Assembly (NCBI GenBank): GCA_036514635.1 | Contig: DATBWU010000325.1 | Span: 1-7,157, forward strand | Direction of reading: 5' to 3' | DNA from: DASSFZ01 sp036514635 | GTDB lineage: Bacteria > Chloroflexota > Anaerolineae > Fen-1058 | DNA length: 7,157 bases | Part shown: positions 1 to 6,154 of the stretch, piece after piece | Numbering within the stretch: the stretch's first letter is position 1 | How the letters are laid out: every line of letters starts with the position of its first letter | Program-made: the position numbers and the translations under genes | The notes under the pieces: generated by a model | Seen by the model: only the letters and a program-made list of their open reading frames with translations | Told to the model about the DNA's origin: nothing | Database searches by the model: none

Positions 1-1740
1 ATCCGCCTGCGCGCTCAACCGCTCGGCGTTAGCGCGGATCGTCTCGACGAAGCCGCGCGCGGCGGGCGGCAGATCGCCCGCCGCGCCTTTCGCCAGCAGA
101 TCGGCATAGCCTTTGATCGTTTCCAGCGGCGTGCGAGATTCCTGCGCGATGCGCTCGATGAACTGCGCGCGGTTCTGCGCGTGTCGCCGCCCCTGCGTCA
201 CGTCCTGGATCACGACGACCACTCCCAGCCGCTCGCCGCTCAGGCTGTGCACCGGCGTCAGGCTGATGTTCAGCGTCGCATCGCCGAACTCGAACGCCGC
301 GCGCACCACATCCGTTCCGCGATCCATCGCGGCCAGGTCGGGCGCGCTGCCCAGCGGCAGCATGCGCTCGAAGATGACGCCGAGCGGGTGATTGAGCACG
401 TATTCGAGCGGCGTATCGAGCAGGCGCGGCACGGCCGAATTCGCCAGCACGACGCGATCGTTTCGATCGGTGACGATCACGCCGTCGCCGATCGATTCGA
501 GGATCGATGTGTACCAGCTGACCTCGTGCTCGCGCGTGGCGAGCACACGCGCCAGCTCGCGCGCCTGCGCGTCCAGCCCGCGATACAGCTGCGCGTTGAC
601 AATCGCGGCGGCGATCTGCGCGCCCAGCGCTTCCAGCAGGCGAATCTGACCATCGCTGAACTCGCGCCCGCGCTCTGTGTTGGCGGCGACGAACACGCCG
701 ATAGTGTTGTCCTGCGTTGCCAGCGGCTGGACGACCATCGGGCCGAGCCGATCGATATCGAGCAGGCGCATCAGTTGGGCCGCGCCCTGGCCGCGCGGGC
801 CGATCCGCAGCGGATCGCCGCTCGTCATCGCCAACGTCAGGGCAGGCTGCGTGTTGAGCAGGAACGTCTGGCCGGTCCCGACCGAGCCGCGCGGATAACT
901 GCTGCTCACGCGCAGGGTCTGCGGCGCAGCCGGATCGGTCAAGATGATCACGGCGCGATCGGCGTCGATGCCGAGGGCCGCGTGTTCGACGACCTTTCGC
1001 GACAACTCGTCGAGATCGAACGATGTGAAGAGATACGTGCTGGCTTCCAGCAGCGTGACGAGCTCCTGAGTCTGCTTGAGCGCGCTCTGGCTGAACTCGC
1101 GTAGCGTCTCGTGGATCGAGCGCAGGTCGCTCAAGGCACGCTGGTACAATCCCAGCGGGAACAAGATGAAGGCGACGAGCACGCAGACGCGGGAGAGATC
1201 GGGTAGGGACAGCAGGTCGAGCGCGGCAGACAGCGCCAGCGCGGCGAAGGCCGCGATCGACCCGCTGGTGCGGTCGGGTGATCGACGCAGTCCGAGCGCC
1301 AACGTGGCACTGGCCGATACGACCAGCGAACCGATCGACCACGCCATGTCGATCCACGCCGGCTGTGATCCGGCCAGGCGCATGATGCTGAACGAGAACA
1401 CGCTGAACGCGGTGGCGAGCGTCAGGCCGCCGCCGAGCAGGATGCCGCCGGCGCGCGGCGAAAGCGATGACGCCAGAAAACCCCACGCCAGCAGGACGAT
1501 CGCGGCGAAGTCGAGACCCTGCACCAGCGCAGGCGGCAACAGGGCCGGCGCAGCCGTCGATACCAGCAGCGCGCCTTCGACGAACCACAAAGCGAAGAAG
1601 GCGATCAACGGCTCGCGGAATGCGCGCGCGTCGCCGCGCCGCCAATTAGTGAAAGCGACTAGCGTGGCAATGGCGATGGCGGCGTACAACAGTGCGCGTT
1701 CGAAGATCGGTGAGAAGGTGAGGGCAGTGAGTTCGGGCAC
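1..1740 (-). CDS. Membrane sensor histidine kinase-like protein (7TM-GAF-PAS-DHp), 3' end outside window
   Basis: I translated the minus strand by hand: 580 codons are open from GTG 1740-1738 to the window edge without a stop. Residues 1-203 form about seven hydrophobic segments (roughly 9-31, 42-61, 66-91, 98-120, 128-151, 160-179, 182-203), so this is a membrane sensor. A coiled-coil linker follows, then a GAF-like domain (about 230-381), a second linker and a PAS domain (about 410-515, with GDGVIVTDRNDRVVLAN). The start of a dimerisation/H-box helix is at 525-580 (FIERIAQESRTPLETIKGYA). The canonical SHELRTPL motif reads AQESRTPL, so Gln533 (142-144) sits where the phospho-accepting His should be. 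The ATPase domain would lie beyond base 1. The start is fixed by an in-frame TGA at 1758-1756, leaving GTG 1740 as the only usual start; no clear Shine-Dalgarno is visible. Ligand and partner are unknown. Confidence 0.88.
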   Translation of the reverse strand, partial: MPELTALTFSPIFERALLYAAIAIATLVAFTNWRRGDARAFREPLIAFFALWFVEGALLVSTAAPALLPPALVQGLDFAAIVLLAWGFLASSLSPRAGGILLGGGLTLATAFSVFSFSIMRLAGSQPAWIDMAWSIGSLVVSASATLALGLRRSPDRTSGSIAAFAALALSAALDLLSLPDLSRVCVLVAFILFPLGLYQRALSDLRSIHETLREFSQSALKQTQELVTLLEASTYLFTSFDLDELSRKVVEHAALGIDADRAVIILTDPAAPQTLRVSSSYPRGSVGTGQTFLLNTQPALTLAMTSGDPLRIGPRGQGAAQLMRLLDIDRLGPMVVQPLATQDNTIGVFVAANTERGREFSDGQIRLLEALGAQIAAAIVNAQLYRGLDAQARELARVLATREHEVSWYTSILESIGDGVIVTDRNDRVVLANSAVPRLLDTPLEYVLNHPLGVIFERMLPLGSAPDLAAMDRGTDVVRAAFEFGDATLNISLTPVHSLSGERLGVVVVIQDVTQGRRHAQNRAQFIERIAQESRTPLETIKGYADLLAKGAAGDLPPAARGFVETIRANAERLSAQAD

Positions 1741-1743
1741 GGG

Positions 1744-1791
1744 ATAGTCGGGCAGTCAGGTAGTCGGATAGTCAGGTAGTCGGATAGTCAG
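1744..1791 (-). repeat. Octamer tandem array upstream of the kinase (6 units)
   Basis: Six perfectly phased 8-bp units, consensus RTAGTCRG on the plus strand (GACTAY on the kinase's sense strand). GTAGTCGG and ATAGTCAG alternate, giving a 16-bp higher-order unit. The array ends 3 bp from the kinase GTG and supplies the in-frame stop upstream of it. It continues at 1918-1933 after an insertion. Confidence 0.9.
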
Positions 1792-1913
1792 GGCTTGTCA
1801 AGAAATAACTCCGCAGTTTTGTCATGCTGAGCGCAGCGAAGCATCTCTGTGCCAGGTGTGGAGACCCTTCGCTGCGCTCAGGGTGACATGCGGACTTATT
1901 CTTTGGCGGCTCC
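1792..1913. mobile_element. 122-bp palindromic MITE-like insertion
   Basis: This is a long imperfect palindrome. The inner arms 1820-1841 and 1867-1888 are 22 bp with two mismatches, built around TGAGCGCAGCGAAG. The outer arms also pair (AATAACTCCGCA near 1804-1815 against TGCGGACTTATT at 1889-1900). It has no coding capacity. It interrupts an octamer array and is flanked by TCAG at 1788-1791 and 1914-1917. Removing 1792-1917 restores the 8-bp phase exactly, as expected for an insertion with a 4-bp target duplication. The core resembles the intergenic TGAGC...GCGAAG repeats scattered through many bacterial genomes, including Chloroflexota. It would be transcribed in the kinase leader, where it could fold into a long hairpin. 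The mobilising enzyme is unknown. Confidence 0.75.
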
Positions 1914-1917
1914 TCAG

Positions 1918-1933
1918 GTAGTCGGGTAGTCGG
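1918..1933 (-). repeat. Continuation of the octamer array (2 units)
   Basis: Two GTAGTCGG units directly after the second TCAG copy flanking the palindromic element. They belong to the same array as 1744-1791, which the insertion split. Confidence 0.8.
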
Positions 1934-1956
1934 GCGGTGCTTGAACGACGGTGCGA

Positions 1957-1985
1957 ATTATACTGCCTCCCGGCCAATCATCCAA
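1957..1985 (-). promoter_or_regulatory. Probable sigma70-type promoter for the kinase gene
   Basis: On the minus strand a perfect TATAAT (1962-1957) lies 17 bp from TTGGAT (1985-1980). The -10 is consensus and the spacing ideal; the -35 is weak (TTG only) and is contributed by the adjacent octamer array. A start near 1950 would give a leader of about 210 nt containing the array and the palindromic insertion. Confidence 0.6.
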
Positions 1986-2085
1986 CCAGCGAACCATCCA
2001 ACCAGTAAACCATCCAACCAGCAAACCATCCAACCAGCAAACCATCCAACCAACAAACCAGCCAACTATCAAACTATCCAACTAC
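1982..2085 (-). repeat. Octamer array at the 3' end of the transglycosylase gene (13 units)
   Basis: Thirteen contiguous 8-bp units in strict phase. On the plus strand CCAACCAG alternates with CAAACCAT-type units, giving a 16-bp period, and grades into CCAACTAT next to the gene. On the sense strand of the upstream gene it reads TAGTTGGATAGTTTGATAG, and the first TAG is that gene's stop codon (2084-2082). TAG triplets at offsets 0, 8 and 16 close all three frames. Confidence 0.92.
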
Positions 2086-4670
2086 TTTCCGTACAGTAAC
2101 TGATACATCGCCAGATGCTCGCGTATGAGCAACAGATATACGCGCGTCTCGTTGAGGGTGATCGTTTCGAGGAGCAGATCGGGGTCGCCGCGAGCGAGGT
2201 CGCGCCAGCGCAGGGCATTGCCCGGCCCGCCGTTGTATGCAGCGAGCGCGGCGTACAGGTCGCCGTCGAGGAAGTCTCGACCGCGCCGGGCCAGGTAAAA
2301 CGCGCCGAACTTGACGCTGACGTATGGCTTGTACAGATCGTCCACCGAGTAGTTGGGCCAGCCGAGGGCCTGTGCGATGTCACGACCCGTTGTGGGGATG
2401 ATCTGCATCAGCCCGTTGGCGCTCGCGCTCGACGTGGCGATGCTCTCGAACTCGCTCTCTTGACGAATGAGTGCGAACATCAGCAGTGGATCGAGTCCGT
2501 ACGCTTCGGCTTCGGGGATGACGAGGTCGGCGTAGTACGTGGGATACGCCAGTCGAGCGATGAACGCAGGAGCGTGATCGGCGGTCTTGGCCGGCGACAA
2601 CACGATGAGGCGCGCGGCGGCTTTCAGTGACGAACGATACAACCCGATGTCGCGCCAGTGCAGCGACAGCGCGTACAATGCGATCGGATCGTTTTCGTAA
2701 GCCGTGCGCAGGCTTTCAAATTCATCCTTCGCCGGATCGACCCAGCCCAGCCGCCACAACTCCGCGCCGCGCTGAAAATGTCCGTCGTCGAGGACGGCTT
2801 GCGGTAGTGCGCCGGCGCTTCCGCTGCGCCCCGTCCATTCGACGAGCCACTCCTCGGCCCCGGCCCGCTCGCGCGCTTCGTCGAAGTCGAGGCTGAAGGA
2901 ATGCGATTGGAGAACGGGAAGATTGTCGCGCAGCTCGGCGGCGCGGATGCTGTAGTAACGGTATGGCTTGGCCCGCGCGGCTCGATCGAGAAGTCCCTGC
3001 GCTTCCGGGCTTTGGGTGTTCTGCGCGAGTTTGCCCTGCCACAACAGCGCGGCGGGGTAAAGGTCGTCGGTCGGGTAGGTGTTGCTCAACACCTGCCAGG
3101 CTTCGATCGCGGCGCCAGCCTCGTTCGCGCGGTAGGCGTTGACGCCGGCCGCATGCAGCGCATCGGGCGCGGCGTCGTCGGACGGATAGTTTTCTTGCAT
3201 CAAGCGGTACATCTCGGCGGCCCGGCTGTATTCGCCGGCGCGCTCGAGCAGGAACCCGGCGCGGATCAGCGCGCCCGGCGCGAGCGCGGCGCTGGGATGC
3301 GCGTCGGCGAACCCGGTCAGCGTGGCGACCGCCGCGTCGAGATCGCCGCCGTTCGCCTGCGCAACGGCTTTGTCGATCCACGCCTGGCCCCAGATCGACG
3401 AGTTCGGATGATCCCTGATCAGCACGTTGAACTCTCGAATGGCAGCCGGCGTGTTGCCCTCGGCGCGATACGACATCGCAACGTAGTAGTGCGCGTCGGC
3501 GTGATCGGCGGTCGCCTGGATGTGCGTCTGGAACGCGGCAATGGCGGCCGTGTACTGCCCTGCGTAATAATCGACCAGGCCGCGCTGAAATGGATCGACC
3601 GGCGCACCGTAGTTGACCAGCGCGACGAGTGCCTCGTAGGCTTCGCCGGTGCGCGGATAGGTGTCGATCAAATCGAGAAAGAGGTCGTAGCCCGATAGAT
3701 CGCCGGAGTCGATCAGCGTCTGGCCGAGCAGCAGCATGACGTGTGCGCGATACGCCGGCACCTGGGCAAAGTCGAGAACGGCCTGGTATTGCTCGATCGC
3801 AGAAGGGAAGTCGCCGCTCAGGCGATAGACCAGCGCCAGTTTCTCGTGCTGGCGCGCCGCGATCGACGTGTTGGGCGCGGTGACGATCGCGCGCCGGTAG
3901 GCTTCGATCGCGGCATTCGTGTCACCCGCTTGATTGTAAGCGTCGCCGATGCGCTCCTGCACGTAGGATTCAAGGACATCGCCGCGCAGTTCGAGATAGT
4001 GGCGGTAAGCATCGACTGCTCCCGTGTGGTTGCCGGATACGTAGCGTGTGTCGCCGAGCAAGAACCAGGCGTCGGCCAGGCGCGAGTGCTGCGGATAACG
4101 CTCGATGAACTGGGTCAATGCGTTCTCCGCCGTCAGCCAGTCGCCGCTCCGCAGCGCAGCCTCGCCCAGCCCGAATTGCGCTTCTTGCTGCTCCTCGTCC
4201 GATCCGCCGTTCGACAGTACGGCCTGATAGTCGGCAATCGCTGTGTCGTAGTCGCCGTTGTGCATCGCGCGAGCGGCGTCGGTCAGGCGCGTGGCGGGTG
4301 GGGGAGTCGGAGTGAAGGTAGGTGTGGGGGTGGGAGTGTTGGTTTGTTGGATCGTTGGATAGTTGGATGGTTGGATGGTTGGATCGTCGATTGTGGTCGG
4401 CAAGGCTGAGACGGTTGGCTGCGCAGGGCGTGGATCGGTCGAGCAGGCGGCGATCAGCAAGGCCAGCGCCAGCCACACGATCGCTCCACTGGGGGAAGTG
4501 CGTAGAAGTGAAAGGACGCGGTGCAACGGATGCACAACGGATAAGCGGATGGCGCATCGGTGCGGTCTGTATCCGTTTATCCGCTGCTTATTCGTTGCGG
4601 CGGTTGGAAGTGCGATGACCCTGAATGCGCGCCTTCGGCGAGTCCATCCACGGGGGGAAGTTGGGTTCAT
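2082..4670 (-). CDS. TPR-repeat lipoprotein with C-terminal lytic transglycosylase (SLT, GH23) domain
   Basis: 862 residues as listed. A hydrophobic segment AIVWLALALLIAAC ends in a lipobox, predicting lipidation at Cys76. A low-complexity tether follows (95-126, including TPTPTPTFTPTPPP). Next come many tetratricopeptide-like helices (about 130-660, for example NGDYDTAIADYQAVL). The C-terminal domain (about 720-850) is SLT type: catalytic Glu738 in ALIRQESEF, GLMQ at 753-756, AYNGG at 811-815, and ETRVY at 841-845. The family cleaves the beta-1,4 glycosidic bond of peptidoglycan with 1,6-anhydro product formation, outside the cytoplasm; TPR or helical superhelices in Slt70-like enzymes embrace glycan or partners. 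The start is unresolved. ATG 4670 has GAGG five bases upstream and a promoter just before it, but gives a 75-residue leader. GTG 4535-4533 gives a normal 31-residue signal peptide but no Shine-Dalgarno. The stop lies inside an octamer array. Confidence 0.92.
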   Translation of the reverse strand: MNPTSPRGWTRRRRAFRVIALPTAATNKQRINGYRPHRCAIRLSVVHPLHRVLSLLRTSPSGAIVWLALALLIAACSTDPRPAQPTVSALPTTIDDPTIQPSNYPTIQQTNTPTPTPTFTPTPPPATRLTDAARAMHNGDYDTAIADYQAVLSNGGSDEEQQEAQFGLGEAALRSGDWLTAENALTQFIERYPQHSRLADAWFLLGDTRYVSGNHTGAVDAYRHYLELRGDVLESYVQERIGDAYNQAGDTNAAIEAYRRAIVTAPNTSIAARQHEKLALVYRLSGDFPSAIEQYQAVLDFAQVPAYRAHVMLLLGQTLIDSGDLSGYDLFLDLIDTYPRTGEAYEALVALVNYGAPVDPFQRGLVDYYAGQYTAAIAAFQTHIQATADHADAHYYVAMSYRAEGNTPAAIREFNVLIRDHPNSSIWGQAWIDKAVAQANGGDLDAAVATLTGFADAHPSAALAPGALIRAGFLLERAGEYSRAAEMYRLMQENYPSDDAAPDALHAAGVNAYRANEAGAAIEAWQVLSNTYPTDDLYPAALLWQGKLAQNTQSPEAQGLLDRAARAKPYRYYSIRAAELRDNLPVLQSHSFSLDFDEARERAGAEEWLVEWTGRSGSAGALPQAVLDDGHFQRGAELWRLGWVDPAKDEFESLRTAYENDPIALYALSLHWRDIGLYRSSLKAAARLIVLSPAKTADHAPAFIARLAYPTYYADLVIPEAEAYGLDPLLMFALIRQESEFESIATSSASANGLMQIIPTTGRDIAQALGWPNYSVDDLYKPYVSVKFGAFYLARRGRDFLDGDLYAALAAYNGGPGNALRWRDLARGDPDLLLETITLNETRVYLLLIREHLAMYQLLYGK
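4341..4388 (-). repeat. Octamer array inside the coding sequence (lipoprotein tether)
   Basis: Six phased 8-bp units (plus strand GGATNGTT type; sense strand CCAACCAT/CCAACTAT) translated as residues 95-110. Because 8 and 3 are coprime, the peptide repeats every 8 residues (PTIQPSNY, PTIQQTN). The array belongs to the same family as the intergenic ones and contains no stop in the frame used. Confidence 0.85.
4524..4597. repeat. Imperfect inverted repeat near the lipoprotein N-terminus
   Basis: Arms 4524-4550 and 4571-4597 are 27 bp with 21 matches, separated by 20 bp. The inner 15 bp (4536-4550 / 4571-4585) differ at two positions. The arms are made of GGATAA(G/A)CGGAT-like short repeats. 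The candidate GTG start (4535-4533) falls in one arm, so a hairpin in the mRNA could cover it. If ATG 4670 is the true start, the repeat is translated. Confidence 0.7.
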
Positions 4671-4688
4671 GACATCCTCGGCGGCGTC

Positions 4689-4717
4689 ATTATCCCGGAC
4701 GATACGCCGGGTGTCAA
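4689..4717 (-). promoter_or_regulatory. Sigma70-type promoter for the transglycosylase gene
   Basis: On the minus strand a consensus TTGACA (4717-4712) and GATAAT (4694-4689, one mismatch to TATAAT) are separated by 17 bp. The predicted start near 4682 would give a leader of about 12 nt to ATG 4670, containing GAGG (4679-4676), or about 147 nt to GTG 4535. Confidence 0.75.
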
Positions 4718-4742
4718 TGCGCGGAACGAACCAGGGATCATT

Positions 4743-4886
4743 CGACTACCTGACTGGTTGACCACCCGACTACTCGACTACACGACTACATGACTACCAG
4801 ACTACCCGACCGGCCGATGATACGCCTGCATAACTACCGGACTACTCGACTACTGGACTGCATGACTACTCGACTAACTGATTGAC
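4743..4886 (+). repeat. Octamer array between the divergent promoters (18 units)
   Basis: Eighteen consecutive 8-bp units in unbroken phase, consensus NGACTACY (for example CGACTACT, CGACTACA, TGACTACC). The units 4807-4830 are degenerate yet keep the register. The last unit, TGATTGAC, contributes five bases of the mtnA -35 box. It is the same family and the same sense orientation as the array before the kinase gene. Confidence 0.93.
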
Positions 4887-4910
4887 AGATGATCGGGGCT
4901 ATGTTAGACT
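4882..4910 (+). promoter_or_regulatory. Sigma70-type promoter for mtnA
   Basis: Consensus TTGACA (4882-4887), 17-bp spacer, then TAGACT (4905-4910, four of six matching TATAAT). The predicted start is near 4917. This makes the in-frame ATG at 4889 untranslatable from this promoter and implies a 5' leader of about 120 nt. Confidence 0.7.
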
Positions 4911-4930
4911 TTCCGCCGTTCCCTCCGTTC

Positions 4931-5024
4931 AGTGGCGTGTCCACCGCTCTCTCGTTTGGCATCAGCTCCCTCGGCTTCGTCGCGGGGTCTTTGAGAGATG
5001 CCTCCTACGGCGAGAGCGGTTTTT
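4931..5024 (+). ncRNA. Structured mtnA leader with terminator-like hairpin (candidate attenuator or riboswitch)
   Basis: A 9-bp perfect stem pairs 4943-4951 with 5012-5020 and runs straight into TTTTT (5020-5024). Nested inside it, GGCATC (4958-4963) pairs with GATGCC (4997-5002), and a third weaker stem lies around 4964-4991. A small competing hairpin GTGG/CCAC (4932-4935/4941-4944) shares bases with the large stem. CTCTC (4947-4951) can pair with either of two GAGAG copies (4993-4997 or 5012-5016). The position between promoter and ribosome binding site, with mutually exclusive pairings and a U-run, suggests premature-termination control. I do not recognise it as SAM-I or another known class. 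The fold is hand-drawn and not energy-tested. Confidence 0.45.
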
Positions 5025-5027
5025 GTG

Positions 5028-5032
5028 CAAGG
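5028..5032 (+). promoter_or_regulatory. mtnA: Ribosome binding site deciding the mtnA start
   Basis: CAAGG ends six bases before ATG 5039 but directly abuts ATG 5033, so 5039 is the better-spaced start. It lies just after the U-run of the leader hairpin. Confidence 0.6.
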
Positions 5033-5038
5033 ATGTCG

Positions 5039-6100
5039 ATGCCCACGACGATCGAGCGCACCATTGAGTGGCATGACGGTGTGGTGAAGATGATCGACCA
5101 GCGCGTTCTGCCGCATCAGGTCGTGATTCAGTCGTACACCGATTACCGTGACGTCGCCGAAGCGATCCGAACGATGGTCATTCGCGGCGCGCCGGCGATC
5201 GGCGCGGCGGCGGCGTTCGGCCTGGCCCTGGCAGCGCTGCACAGCCCGGCGCAAGATCGCCTGTCGCTGCTGCGCGATCTGGAGATCGCCGCCGATGTGC
5301 TGCGCCAGTCGCGGCCAACGGCGGTCAATCTGTTCTGGGCGATCGAGCGCACGTTGCGCGCGGCGACCGACGAATCGCTGGAGACTTCGCGCGTGGAGGA
5401 CGTGCGCGAGCGGATCGTGCGCGAGGCGCAGTGCCTGGCCGACGAGGATGTCGAGATCAACCGGCGCATGGCCGAGCACGGCGCGGCGCTCATCTGCGAC
5501 GGCGACACGATTCTGCATCACTGCAACACCGGCGCGCTGGCCGCCGTCGATTGGGGCACGGCGCTGGGCGCGATACGGATGGCTCACTTGCAGGGCAAGC
5601 GCATTCACGTATTGGTCGACGAGACGCGGCCTCGCCTGCAGGGCGCGCGCCTGACTGCCTGGGAGTTGATGCGCTGGGGCGTGCCGATGACGTTGATCGC
5701 CGACAACGCCGCCGGGCACTACATGCGCACCGGCAAAGCCAACATCGTGCTCGTCGGGTCGGATCGCACGGCGGCGAACGGCGACGTGGCGAACAAGATC
5801 GGCACGTACAAGCTGGCCGTGCTGGCGAAAGAGAACGGCATCCCGTTTTATCCAGTCGTGCCGACCTCGACTATCGATCTCAAGTTGAAGAGCGGCGACG
5901 AGATTCCGATCGAGGAGCGCGACGAGCGCGAGGTGACCGAGATCGACGGCGTGCGCATCGCGCCGGTTGGCGTTAAGGTCGGCAATCCCGCCTTCGACGT
6001 GACCCCGCATCGCTACGTGACGGGCATCGTCACCGAGAATGGCATCGCCTATCCGCCGTTCGAGTTGAGCCTGCGAAGATTGGTGAAACGTGAAACGTAA
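5039..6100 (+). CDS. mtnA: Methylthioribose-1-phosphate isomerase (MtnA)
   Basis: 353 residues, the usual size for the family. The enzyme converts 5-methylthioribose 1-phosphate to 5-methylthioribulose 1-phosphate in the cytosolic methionine salvage pathway, which recycles methylthioadenosine from polyamine and SAM-dependent reactions. The N-terminal TIEWHDGVVKMIDQRVLP matches the family start. Conserved blocks follow in order: RGAPAIGAAAAFG, HCNTGALA with the catalytic Cys162, DETRPRLQGARLTAWEL, and GSDRTAANGDVANKIGTY with the catalytic Asp242 (equivalent to Cys160/Asp240 of the Bacillus enzyme). The frame is open back to ATG 4889, but the promoter overlaps that codon and family homology begins only after 5039. 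The TAA stop lies inside a heptamer repeat that also encodes the last residues (VKRET). rfbF follows 54 bp later on the same strand and may be cotranscribed. Confidence 0.96.
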   Translation: MPTTIERTIEWHDGVVKMIDQRVLPHQVVIQSYTDYRDVAEAIRTMVIRGAPAIGAAAAFGLALAALHSPAQDRLSLLRDLEIAADVLRQSRPTAVNLFWAIERTLRAATDESLETSRVEDVRERIVREAQCLADEDVEINRRMAEHGAALICDGDTILHHCNTGALAAVDWGTALGAIRMAHLQGKRIHVLVDETRPRLQGARLTAWELMRWGVPMTLIADNAAGHYMRTGKANIVLVGSDRTAANGDVANKIGTYKLAVLAKENGIPFYPVVPTSTIDLKLKSGDEIPIEERDEREVTEIDGVRIAPVGVKVGNPAFDVTPHRYVTGIVTENGIAYPPFELSLRRLVKRET

Positions 6101-6136
6101 AACGTGAAGCGTGATTACGTTTTACGCATTACGTTT
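6083..6136. repeat. Heptamer array and hairpin at the mtnA/rfbF junction
   Basis: Five phased 7-bp units (GTGAAAC, GTGAAAC, GTAAAAC, GTGAAGC, GTGATTA; 6083-6117) are followed by an inverted counterpart. Arms 6086-6105 and 6117-6136 match at 17 of 20 positions, with a perfect 10-bp inner stem (6096-6105/6117-6126) and an 11-nt loop. The mtnA stop (6098-6100) and a possible GTG start for rfbF (6104) lie in the left arm. There is no U-run, so it is not a classical terminator. Confidence 0.85.
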
Positions 6137-6154
6137 GGTGACTCCAACGAAAGT

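Noticed and set aside
181..1104. 307-residue plus-strand open frame
   Set aside because: Antisense shadow of the kinase in GC-rich DNA; composition is Arg/His/Gln rich with no recognisable domain.
29..1645. Long minus-strand open frame rich in Arg and Ala over the kinase region
   Set aside because: It is an out-of-frame shadow; the adjacent minus-strand frame gives transmembrane, GAF, PAS and H-box sequence without a stop.
2115..4409. Several plus-strand open frames opposite the transglycosylase gene
   Set aside because: They are antisense shadows; the minus-strand frame has a lipobox, TPR units and all SLT motifs.
4743..4886. CRISPR array
   Set aside because: Units are 8 bp and contiguous with no unique spacers, and no cas genes are present.
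4889..5038. Upstream in-frame ATG extending MtnA by 50 residues
   Set aside because: ATG 4889 falls between the -35 and -10 boxes of the predicted promoter, the extra residues match nothing in the family, and the DNA is better explained as a leader RNA.
4917..5038. SAM-I riboswitch before mtnA
   Set aside because: The conserved SAM-I core sequences and four-way junction are not visible; only a generic nested hairpin with U-run can be supported.
4904..6010. 368-residue minus-strand open frame opposite mtnA
   Set aside because: Antisense shadow; the plus strand encodes an unmistakable MtnA with both catalytic residues.
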